NCBI GenBank assembly: GCA_964594665.1 | Contig: CAZQNY010000003.1 | Location: 1-64,000, forward strand | Length of the DNA: 64,000 nucleotides | Reading direction: 5' to 3' | Source: BM520 sp964594665 | GTDB taxonomy: Bacteria; Bacteroidota; Bacteroidia; Bacteroidales; BM520 | In this document: positions 6,822-14,059 of the stretch, in pieces | Layout: each line of letters opens with the position of its first letter | Position numbering within the stretch: position 1 is the stretch's first letter | The notes under the pieces: generated by a model | Told to the model about the DNA's origin: nothing | The model's input: only the letters and a program-made list of their open reading frames with translations | Databases searched by the model: none | Made by a program: the position numbers and the translations under genes

Positions 6822-8492
6822 ATGGGATTACCGATTGAGATATTTTGTGAAAATTGTAAAAAACATTTTTCGTTTGATGTTGGCACATCATTGCAACAAA
6901 TTGAAAAGGAATTATCAACACATCTTGAGTACCCTGCTCTTGGTGCTTTTGTGAATAATTCGTTGAAAGAGTTGACCTACCAGATTTACAAGCCCAAGCA
7001 TGTGCGATTTATTGATATCCGCGAAGCAGATGGTATGCGGATGATCATTCGTTCGTTGCAGTTTGTGCTGTACAAAGCGGTTCATGATTTATTTCCCAAA
7101 ATGGATTTTCATGTTGAGAATCCGGTATCAAATGGCATCTATTGTACAATCAGGAGCGGCAGGAAAGTTCTTACCCTGGAAGATATTGCGGCTATTCGTG
7201 AGCGAATGCAGGAAATTGTAGCTGCGGATATTCCTTTCCGCCGTGTGGAAATGGAAACTACTGAGGCTATTAAGGTTTTTGAATCCAATGGATTGGGAGA
7301 AAAGACACCTTTACTGAACACCCGCGGTTATTATTATACATCTGTGTACTTTCTGGAAGATACGCCGGATTATTATTACGGCTTTCTGGTGCCTTCAACA
7401 GGATATCTGAAGACATTCGACATTGTGCCGTTTTATAATGGTATCTTATTACGCTTTCCCAGCCGTCATACTCCACAGGAGTTAAAGCCCTTGATAAAGC
7501 AGGAAAAGATGCTATCTATTTTTGCTGAGTTTAACCGCTGGCAGAAAATTGTTGGCGTGAATAATATCGGAGAACTTAACGACGCTGTTGTTGACGGTTC
7601 TGTCAGTGACCTGATAAAGATTTCAGAAGCGTTACATGAGAAAAAAGTGGCGCAAATTGCCGATATGATAAGGGCAAAACGGAAAAAAATCCGTGTCGTG
7701 CTAATCTCAGGGCCTTCCTCGTCGGGGAAGACTACCTTTGCCAAGCGCCTGGGTATTCAGTTGCGCGTCGCAGGCCTTCATCCGGTGAAGATCTCCATGG
7801 ATAATTATTTTGTCGACAGGGCGCTTACTCCTCTGGATGAGCATGGTGCGTATGATTTCGAATCGCTACAGGCTATTGATGTGGAGCTTTTTAATGAGCA
7901 TTTGCTGGCCCTTATGGAAGGCCGTGAAGTTGAAATGCCCCGTTTTGATTTCCAGGAAGGAAAACGATACTATGCCGGTGATAATCTCAGGATAAAGAAA
8001 AAGGATATCATTATTGTGGAAGGTATCCATGGCCTTAACCCGGGGCTTACGTCGCATATTGCCGATGAATCGAAGTTCCGGATATATGTCTCTGCCCTAA
8101 CAACAATCTCTATCGACGGCCATAACCTTATTCCCACAACCGACAATCGTCTTGCCCGACGCATTGTGCGCGATCATCTTTTCAGGGGCTACAGCGCTGC
8201 TGACACAATTTCGCGCTGGGAGAGTGTGCGCAGGGGTGAAGACAAGAATATTTTTCCTTTTCAGGAGAATGCTGATGTGATGTTTAACTCGGCATTACTT
8301 TACGAGCTTGGCGCTATTAAGCCATTTATCACTCCCGTACTTCAGGCCATAGCGCCCAATCAGCCGGAGTATGCCGAGGCAAAACGGCTGCTGAAGTTTT
8401 TTAGTTATTTCCTGCCTGTGCCTGTAAACGAAATACCCCCCACGTCACTCATGAAAGAGTTCCTGGGGGGCAGCAGTTTTGAATATGAGTAA
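6822..8492 (+). CDS. Nucleoside (uridine-type) kinase with N-terminal TGS/SAD-like region
   Basis: Predicted cytoplasmic P-loop kinase related to uridine kinase/phosphoribulokinase. An N-terminal region resembling the TGS and second additional domains of threonyl-tRNA synthetase spans about the first 250 residues; the kinase domain follows with Walker A GPSSSGKTT at about 297-305 (numbered from this start), a DNYFVDR substrate motif shortly after, and IIIVEGIHGLNP further on. This fusion is widespread in Bacteroidota and Firmicutes and is usually annotated as nucleoside kinase; the substrate of this class is not settled. Possible starts are 6759, 6813 and 6822; 6822 is chosen since the TGS-like fold begins at once (LPIEIFC). 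It converges on the 4Fe-4S gene with a 6-nt gap. Confidence 0.82.
   Translation: MGLPIEIFCENCKKHFSFDVGTSLQQIEKELSTHLEYPALGAFVNNSLKELTYQIYKPKHVRFIDIREADGMRMIIRSLQFVLYKAVHDLFPKMDFHVENPVSNGIYCTIRSGRKVLTLEDIAAIRERMQEIVAADIPFRRVEMETTEAIKVFESNGLGEKTPLLNTRGYYYTSVYFLEDTPDYYYGFLVPSTGYLKTFDIVPFYNGILLRFPSRHTPQELKPLIKQEKMLSIFAEFNRWQKIVGVNNIGELNDAVVDGSVSDLIKISEALHEKKVAQIADMIRAKRKKIRVVLISGPSSSGKTTFAKRLGIQLRVAGLHPVKISMDNYFVDRALTPLDEHGAYDFESLQAIDVELFNEHLLALMEGREVEMPRFDFQEGKRYYAGDNLRIKKKDIIIVEGIHGLNPGLTSHIADESKFRIYVSALTTISIDGHNLIPTTDNRLARRIVRDHLFRGYSAADTISRWESVRRGEDKNIFPFQENADVMFNSALLYELGAIKPFITPVLQAIAPNQPEYAEAKRLLKFFSYFLPVPVNEIPPTSLMKEFLGGSSFEYE
8436..8470 (+). terminator. Hairpin inside 3' end of kinase gene
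   Basis: CCCCCCA (8436-8442) pairs with TGGGGGG (8464-8470), with an inner ACTC/GAGT stem, followed by CAGCAGTTTT. It lies in the last codons of the kinase gene. Since the opposing 4Fe-4S gene ends only 6 nt past the kinase stop, a terminator in the coding sequence would make sense for both directions. Confidence 0.4.
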
Positions 8493-8498
8493 CCTGTG

Positions 8499-9404
8499 TC
8501 AGAACATCATCCAATTTTCACTGATTTTCTCTCCCTGGATGCCTGTCACAATTACTTTCACGGGAATTTTGCGTGTGGCCTGCGCCATGGCACGCTTAAT
8601 GATCTCCATCAGTCCGCCACAACAGGGCACTTCCATAATCATGGCAGTGATGGTGTTTACTTCGGCCTCGTCGATAAGGCGCCGTATCTTGTCGGTGTAG
8701 CTGTCGAGCCCTGAATCGAGCTTCGGACAGGCTATAGCCAGTGTTTTTCCTTTGAGGTATTCGCTGTGAAACCCACCAACTGTAAAAGCTGTACAATCGG
8801 CAGCAATCAAAAGATCGGACTTTTTGAAATGTGACGACCCCGGATTGATAAGGTGCATCTGTACCGGCCAGTGCGACAGTGCCGAGGAAAGATCCCCTGT
8901 TGATGGTGTTGACTTGTTGGGGTCGATATTCATCTGTGAGAAGTCTTTTGCAGCCGATCCCGGGCATCCGCCTGTGGCGCAACTATCACCTTGTGCAGCC
9001 GGTGCTGTTGGTTTCTCTTCGTCGGCAAGGCGTTGAAGCACCTTGTCCATGTCAAAACCCAGACTGTCACGGTGTTCGTTGAGGTATTTTACGCCCTCTT
9101 TCATATAGCCAAACTCATTATGATCTTTCATGTGTTTGAGATGCGCATAAATGGTATTCTCGCCTTTCTCAACCATTCCGGCAATAACTTCCGTTTCGTT
9201 GTAGGCTTCGGCATCACGTTCTTCAATCGAAATGGCTCCCAACGGGCAATGGCCTATACATGCTCCAAGTCCGTCGCACATCAGGTCACTAACCAAACGG
9301 GCTTTGCCATCAATGATTTGCAGTGCGCCTTCGTGGCAGTTGGGAATACAGGCTCCACAGCCATTACATAAATCTTCGTCTATCTTTATTATCTGTCTTT
9401 TCAT
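8499..9404 (-). CDS. 4Fe-4S ferredoxin-domain protein
   Basis: A 301-residue protein with an N-terminal ferredoxin domain: CNGCGACIPNCHEGA and then CDGLGACIGHCPLGA. The second motif has Leu where the second cysteine of a classical 4Fe-4S motif would be; this CDGLGAC form recurs in the family, so it is probably a true variant that binds a 3Fe or altered cluster. The C-terminal part (about 160-300) contains a CATGGCPG segment, a LLIAADCTAFTVG segment and an EVPCCGGL motif, suggesting further cysteine-ligated metal. It is probably a soluble redox protein of anaerobic metabolism. The start at 9404 (MKRQIIKIDED) is preferred to 9431 because the -7 box lies between them. A Crp/Fnr-like palindrome sits upstream. 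Confidence 0.85.
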   Translation of the reverse strand: MKRQIIKIDEDLCNGCGACIPNCHEGALQIIDGKARLVSDLMCDGLGACIGHCPLGAISIEERDAEAYNETEVIAGMVEKGENTIYAHLKHMKDHNEFGYMKEGVKYLNEHRDSLGFDMDKVLQRLADEEKPTAPAAQGDSCATGGCPGSAAKDFSQMNIDPNKSTPSTGDLSSALSHWPVQMHLINPGSSHFKKSDLLIAADCTAFTVGGFHSEYLKGKTLAIACPKLDSGLDSYTDKIRRLIDEAEVNTITAMIMEVPCCGGLMEIIKRAMAQATRKIPVKVIVTGIQGEKISENWMMF

Positions 9405-9428
9405 CGCTGTAACTATTTGTTTCTGCAG

Positions 9429-9436
9429 CAAATATA
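9429..9436 (-). promoter_or_regulatory. -7 box of 4Fe-4S gene
   Basis: TATATTTG on the minus strand fits TAnnTTTG. The predicted start is near 9424 and the leader is about 20 nt. No -33 box is visible, which fits a promoter that needs an activator. Confidence 0.5.
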
Positions 9437-9457
9437 TATCGCAGCGAATTGCTTTTC

Positions 9458-9473
9458 TGTAACGAATGTTACA
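9458..9473. promoter_or_regulatory. Crp/Fnr-type operator palindrome
   Basis: TGTAAC-GAAT-GTTACA is a perfect 6-bp inverted repeat with a 4-nt spacer, the size and form of Crp/Fnr/HcpR sites. Its centre is at about -41.5 to the predicted start of the 4Fe-4S gene and about -62.5 to that of the divergent secreted-protein gene, the standard class II and class I activator positions. Confidence 0.6.
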
Positions 9474-9515
9474 ACAGCTGTTTTTCTTTCTGTTTTTTTT
9501 AAGAAAAAGATTTAC

Positions 9516-9523
9516 TACATTTG
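9516..9523 (+). promoter_or_regulatory. -7 box of secreted-protein gene
   Basis: TACATTTG fits TAnnTTTG and predicts a start near 9528, about 14 nt before the ATG at 9542. There is no clear -33 box. Confidence 0.5.
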
Positions 9524-9541
9524 AAAAAACTAACCGTAATT

Positions 9542-11164
9542 ATGAAAACTCCGTTTTTACTCCTTTTAATGTTGGTCTCTACCCTGTTGTTCGGGCAATG
9601 GACAACCGACACTGTAAGCAATTCATTAATATCTTCTTATAGCAACGGGGCTGTGTCCAAGGCTGTTCCCGGGTTCAACGGATCGTGTTATATTTCGTAT
9701 TACGGAAGTATGTTTGGCGGGTATAATATGAACCTGCAGTATGTTGATTATTACGGCCAGAAACAATGGGCAGAGAATGGTATTACGGTAAGTGATCATG
9801 GTCAGGATTCGTGGATTGCTGATTATGCTATGAATGTTGATACCAATGATGATGCCATTGTATGCTTTGCAGATATTCGCAACGGGGATCCGGATATTTT
9901 TGTTTATAAGCATAATGAAGCCGGAGAACCATTGTGGGGCGAAGATGGTATTTGTCTGTCTAACTCTGCAGAATATGAGTATTCCCCGGCGGCCTGTGTG
10001 CTTAACGATAATTCGGTGATCGTGTCGTGGGTAGTAGGAGATGCCATGAAGGTTCAGAAAATTTCCGTTGACGGAACCCTTGAATGGGGTGTTGAAGGTT
10101 TATTGATAACGGAAACGGGAAAAAGTTTTGGCTGGCCTGTGCCCTTACCCGACGATGACGGTGGTTTTTATCTTGCATATTTTAAGCAAACAGGATCGTA
10201 TCCAGCACTTATAAAAATGATTTATGTTCAGCGATTTAATGCTGATGGCACAATGGTATGGGATGAAGATGTTCAGGTGTGTGGTAATACCGGGATCTCT
10301 TCATGGTCGAAGATGTATGCCAGAAAAGACCATGAAAATGGTGTGCTGATATACTGGAGGGATGACCGCTTTGGTGATCTTATTCCCGATGTTGAAGTGC
10401 AACGTGTTAATGCTGCAGGAAATCCGGTATTTATTCCTAATGGTGTAACAGTATCTTCTGATGGACTTAATTGCTATTACCCTGCTGCTGCCTCACTGAA
10501 CGATGGTACTGTAATGGTGTTTTTTACAAAAACGGATGGCTCCCAGAATTACCGTGGTATGTATGTCCAGAAGCTGGATCTTTTCGGTGAGCTTATGCTG
10601 GGCCCCAACGGGAAAGAGTTGTTCCCTCTTACAAGTGAGTTTAATTATACCATTGATATGCAGGCACATGTTGATAATGCCTTTTGTCTTTATTCAGTGT
10701 TCCCTCAAGGAATGGCTACCAATGAAAAGTTTTTTATCTATGCTTTGGACGAGGATGGAAATGATTTGTGGAATGAACCGTTGCCAATTGCTGTGGGTGA
10801 ATATTCAAAAGTTCATCCCTGGCTTTCACGGGCTTTCGGCGGGCAGTTTGTAGTGACCTGGGAAAGTGGGGATAATGGTCATGTGTTTGCCCAGAACTTT
10901 ACTACCTCAGGCGAAACAGGCGTAATTTGGCAGGGGATTAACCGTACAGTGCAACAGGATGCCTTTCGTATCAGAGAAAACATCATTACCATTGAAAAGG
11001 CAGATGTGCTTTCCCTTTCTGTATATGATATGATGGGCAGGGCTTTTCTGAACGTTGATAAACCTGCAAAAGGGCAGGAGATAGCTGTGAATAATAAGGG
11101 TTTCCTTTTTATTACTTCTACACGCAGAGATGGCTCTCAGCATGTAACGAAAGTTTATTTTTAG
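9542..11164 (+). CDS. Secreted protein with probable T9SS C-terminal signal
   Basis: A 540-residue exported protein. A signal peptide (MKTPFLLLLMLVSTLLFGQ) starts at 9542; an upstream in-frame TTG at 9521 falls inside the -7 box and is rejected. The body repeats a motif of about 50-60 residues with Q-x-W/GLDG-type turns and aspartate-rich loops (for example GDPDIFVYKHNEAGEPLWG and GDLIPDVEVQRVNAAGNPV), which suggests a beta-propeller. The last 70 residues, with LSLSVYDMMGRAFLN and a final HVTKVYF, fit a type IX secretion sorting domain in spacing, although the usual YPNP opening is replaced. Ligand and function are unknown. It is divergent from the 4Fe-4S gene and followed by the Crp/Fnr regulator. 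Confidence 0.75.
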   Translation: MKTPFLLLLMLVSTLLFGQWTTDTVSNSLISSYSNGAVSKAVPGFNGSCYISYYGSMFGGYNMNLQYVDYYGQKQWAENGITVSDHGQDSWIADYAMNVDTNDDAIVCFADIRNGDPDIFVYKHNEAGEPLWGEDGICLSNSAEYEYSPAACVLNDNSVIVSWVVGDAMKVQKISVDGTLEWGVEGLLITETGKSFGWPVPLPDDDGGFYLAYFKQTGSYPALIKMIYVQRFNADGTMVWDEDVQVCGNTGISSWSKMYARKDHENGVLIYWRDDRFGDLIPDVEVQRVNAAGNPVFIPNGVTVSSDGLNCYYPAAASLNDGTVMVFFTKTDGSQNYRGMYVQKLDLFGELMLGPNGKELFPLTSEFNYTIDMQAHVDNAFCLYSVFPQGMATNEKFFIYALDEDGNDLWNEPLPIAVGEYSKVHPWLSRAFGGQFVVTWESGDNGHVFAQNFTTSGETGVIWQGINRTVQQDAFRIRENIITIEKADVLSLSVYDMMGRAFLNVDKPAKGQEIAVNNKGFLFITSTRRDGSQHVTKVYF

Positions 11165-11218
11165 TGTTTTTGAAAACATCTTTGCGCATTACAGGTTTTA
11201 TTGGTAGAAGTTATTGGC

Positions 11219-11893
11219 ATGAAGTATCTTGAGGTATTGGAAAAGAGCCCGGTTTTTAAAGGGCTTGGTGGGGAAGAAATAGCTGAGGTGCTGCAAGGTG
11301 TCCGCTGGCAGGTGAAAAGTTATGCCAAAGGAAGTACCCTGATGTACCGCGGTGATGACGTGACAAACCTTATTTTGCTCGTCGAAGGTCGTGTATTTGG
11401 AGTGATGATAGATCCTGACGGGAAATACGTGAAAATTGAGGATATTGAAGCACCAAAACCGGTCGCCACAGGGTTTATGTACGGGCAAAAGCGGTTTTTC
11501 CCGGTTGACGTTGTTGCGGACAGTGATGTAAAGGTGCTGCTGATACCCAGAGAGGATTTTAACCACCTGATGTCAGGGAATCCGGTTATTCAGGAGAATT
11601 TTTTGAATATTATCAGTAACAGGGCACAGTTTTTAACAACAAAAATACGGCTATTGTCACGAAAAACCCTTAAAGGAAAGCTGGCACAGATAATTGTAGA
11701 ACAGGATCCGCATAAATCCGGGACTGTAAACATGCCGATGAGTCAGCAAAAAGCTGCCGACCTGATTGGTGTTGCACGACCGAGCCTGGCACGAACCTTT
11801 AGCGAATTACTGGAGGAAGGTATTGTTGAGGGTGCATGGCGTGAGTTCAAAATATTGAAATACAGGGCTCTGGAGTCCTATCTTTTTGATTAA
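11219..11893 (+). CDS. Crp/Fnr-family transcriptional regulator (HcpR-like)
   Basis: A 224-residue regulator with an N-terminal cyclic-nucleotide-binding-type beta barrel (about 1-120: GSTLMYRGDDVTNLILLVEGRV) and a C-terminal winged helix (about 150-224). The helix-turn-helix reads SQQKAADLIGVARPSLARTF, where the recognition helix has P-S-L-A-R in place of the R-E-T-V-G-R of Crp. No N-terminal cysteine cluster for an Fnr-type iron-sulfur centre is present, so heme, nitric oxide or a ligand are the possible signals; HcpR-like nitrosative stress regulators are similar in length. The start at 11219 (MKYLEVLEKSPVF) is chosen over 11201. A matching palindrome lies 1.75 kb upstream before the 4Fe-4S gene. 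Confidence 0.85.
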   Translation: MKYLEVLEKSPVFKGLGGEEIAEVLQGVRWQVKSYAKGSTLMYRGDDVTNLILLVEGRVFGVMIDPDGKYVKIEDIEAPKPVATGFMYGQKRFFPVDVVADSDVKVLLIPREDFNHLMSGNPVIQENFLNIISNRAQFLTTKIRLLSRKTLKGKLAQIIVEQDPHKSGTVNMPMSQQKAADLIGVARPSLARTFSELLEEGIVEGAWREFKILKYRALESYLFD

Positions 11894-11994
11894 AAGCATA
11901 AGAATTAATTATATATTAATGTGATAAATGAATAGCATATTTTTCTATATTCGCATTTATTTTTAAACCAACAGTATCATTAAATAAAACTACT

Positions 11995-13017
11995 ATGAAA
12001 CAATTATTTACATTCCTCATTGCCGCGGTTTTTGTTGCTTCTGCAGCCAATGCACAATCTGTTATTACACACAACATGCATGCGCCGCAAATTGGTGATA
12101 CCTACACCATTTACTATAGTGATTCTTATGATTATTTCGATCCGGGAACAGGTGGAGCAAACCAAACCTGGGATCTATCGGGATATGTTACTTCAGAAAG
12201 TGATATGGTTCATTTTGTCGATCCGGCAACAACTCCCTGGGGCGGGCAGGCAACAAATTCCAACCTGGCGACTCAGGTCGATTTTAAGGATATGGTTGTA
12301 ATCTACCTGAATGTTACCTCTTCCATGATGAAGAATACCGCTATGGGTACTTCTGCTGAAGGTATGGAGTTTTTTGGCAATTATGAAGATGAGCAGGAGC
12401 TGATGCATTTCCCTTTTGCCTATAATGATAATTTCACGGATACCTACAGCTACACTTTCGAGTATTCTATGATGGGTATGACTATTCAGCTTGTTACCAG
12501 CGGCACCGATGTAACAACTGCTGATGCCTGGGGAACGGTATCAACACCTTATGGCGTTTTTGAGAATGCCCTGCGTGTAAAAACTGTAACTACTGAAACA
12601 CAGGAAACATGGATGAATGGTGTGCTTCAGGAATCAACAACAGATAATACAACGAATTATGAATTTTATCATAGCGATTATAAAGCTCCTTTGGCTTCGC
12701 TGTATTACGATGCAGAGTTTCCTGATGAAACAGAGGTTACATTTACTGCCTTGGCAACAGGCATTTCTGAAATGGAAACTGCTGATGTAAATGTTTACCC
12801 AAATCCGGCTTCTGAAATGATTAGTATTGATTTCAGTGCCTTTAAATCCGGCAGTAATGTTAGCCTGATAAATGCAAAAGGTGCTGAAGTAGCTCGTTTT
12901 GTTGCAGGCAATACCGTTGAGCAGATATCTGTATCCGAATTACCTCAGGGTATGTATATGATTATGGGTAAAGGTGCAAATAATCAGGCAATTAATACCA
13001 AGCTGGTGATTGAATAG
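11995..13017 (+). CDS. T9SS-sorted secreted protein
   Basis: A 340-residue exported protein of unknown function. The signal peptide (MKQLFTFLIAAVFVASAANA) ends near residue 20. The C-terminal 75 residues form a clear type A type IX secretion sorting domain: VNVYPNPASEMISIDF, VSLINAKGAEV, and a final NTKLVIE, which should send it across the outer membrane and to the cell surface. The middle (about 21-260) is beta-rich with many Thr, Asp and aromatic residues and no recognised fold. It stands alone after the Crp/Fnr gene, with only a weak -7-like TATATTCG at 11946-11953, and is closed by a strong terminator. Confidence 0.85.
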   Translation: MKQLFTFLIAAVFVASAANAQSVITHNMHAPQIGDTYTIYYSDSYDYFDPGTGGANQTWDLSGYVTSESDMVHFVDPATTPWGGQATNSNLATQVDFKDMVVIYLNVTSSMMKNTAMGTSAEGMEFFGNYEDEQELMHFPFAYNDNFTDTYSYTFEYSMMGMTIQLVTSGTDVTTADAWGTVSTPYGVFENALRVKTVTTETQETWMNGVLQESTTDNTTNYEFYHSDYKAPLASLYYDAEFPDETEVTFTALATGISEMETADVNVYPNPASEMISIDFSAFKSGSNVSLINAKGAEVARFVAGNTVEQISVSELPQGMYMIMGKGANNQAINTKLVIE

Positions 13018-13044
13018 CGGTTGCATTCACGAAGATATTCAGCG

Positions 13045-13076
13045 CGGCTTATCCTTTGGGTAAGCCGTTTTTTTTT
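13045..13076 (+). terminator. Rho-independent terminator
   Basis: CGGCTTA and TAAGCCG (7 bp, extended by CC/GG with one bulged T) around a short loop, followed by nine T (13068-13076). It ends the T9SS protein transcript. Confidence 0.88.
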
Positions 13077-13124
13077 GTATTTAGTGCTGAAGAAGTATTT
13101 TCTTTGTGATACCGGGGTCGGGTT

Positions 13125-14048
13125 TTAATTCAGATTATCCGGATTGTTCTGATTCTGATACATATCAGCAAATTCTTTTGTTAACACTTCTGTTACTTCG
13201 CTTTTAAATGCAAACTCATTTCTAATATCGTTGACATACGCTTTGACTTTAACTTTGAGCATTACTTTATGTCCGATTTTTTCCTGAAAAAATAATACTG
13301 CAATGGGTTTGTTGAGATAGATGTGTTTTGAAACCTGCGCTGTCTCCATGGCAAAATTTCTAACCCTGTTTATGTCACATGACAGCGGCAGGTAAATTTC
13401 AGTAACAACCTGGCAATTCTCTTCTCCGGAGTTGGCATTGGATACCGGCATATTCATGACGTCAGAATTTGGAACACTCACAAGATTATCATCGCTTGTT
13501 ACCAGACGTGTGGAGCGTAATCCAACACCAACTATTTCGCCGTAGTAATTCCCGATTTGTACCTTATCTCCAATCTGAAAAGGCTTGTCGAATATGATAA
13601 TTATGCCACCAAAAATATTCTTTAGCAGATCCTGGGATGCAAAACCTACTGCCACACCAATCGATGCAGAAAAAGCAAGGACAGATGCCATAGGAGGCCT
13701 GAAAACTGCAACAAGAATGAATGTTAATGCACCCGTCCAGATAATTACTCTTGCCAGTGGTATCAATCCCTTGATTGTTAAACGATGCTTTGTGTTCCTC
13801 TCTGCCCACACTCCCATCATTAAAGATAAAACACGGAGAAAAATATAGGTGGAAATAATAATCAAAATGGAAAAAATGATTTTTGAGGCATTGAAATAAC
13901 TGGAAATATTCCTGGTTTCCTTGTTTAGCTCACCTATGATATTGTCTCCTGAAACTGCAGTACTGTCGGCAACCTGACTGAATAGAGATACTGACGAAAC
14001 TAAAATCAACAGTATTAATGGTAGGATATATTTAATGTTTTTTTTCAT
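13125..14048 (-). CDS. Small mechanosensitive channel (MscS family)
   Basis: A 307-residue MscS-type channel, which opens on membrane tension to release solutes after osmotic downshift. An N-terminal signal-peptide-like segment (ending near SLFSQ at 25) is followed by three membrane helices, about 58-78, 98-118 and a pore helix around 120-148 with the glycine/alanine-rich FSASIGVAVGFASQDLLKN. The beta domain follows (IFDKPFQIGDKVQIG; VGLRSTRLVT), and a C-terminal cytoplasmic vestibule region closes the chain. It is 11 nt downstream of a 982-residue P-loop NTPase on the same strand, so the two are probably co-transcribed; whether the NTPase gates the channel is only inference. Confidence 0.9.
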   Translation of the reverse strand: MKKNIKYILPLILLILVSSVSLFSQVADSTAVSGDNIIGELNKETRNISSYFNASKIIFSILIIISTYIFLRVLSLMMGVWAERNTKHRLTIKGLIPLARVIIWTGALTFILVAVFRPPMASVLAFSASIGVAVGFASQDLLKNIFGGIIIIFDKPFQIGDKVQIGNYYGEIVGVGLRSTRLVTSDDNLVSVPNSDVMNMPVSNANSGEENCQVVTEIYLPLSCDINRVRNFAMETAQVSKHIYLNKPIAVLFFQEKIGHKVMLKVKVKAYVNDIRNEFAFKSEVTEVLTKEFADMYQNQNNPDNLN

Positions 14049-14059
14049 CTTTTCCCGGA

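Noticed and set aside
9521..9541. Earlier in-frame TTG start for the secreted protein at 9542
   Set aside because: It falls within the TACATTTG -7 box, upstream of the predicted start of transcription.
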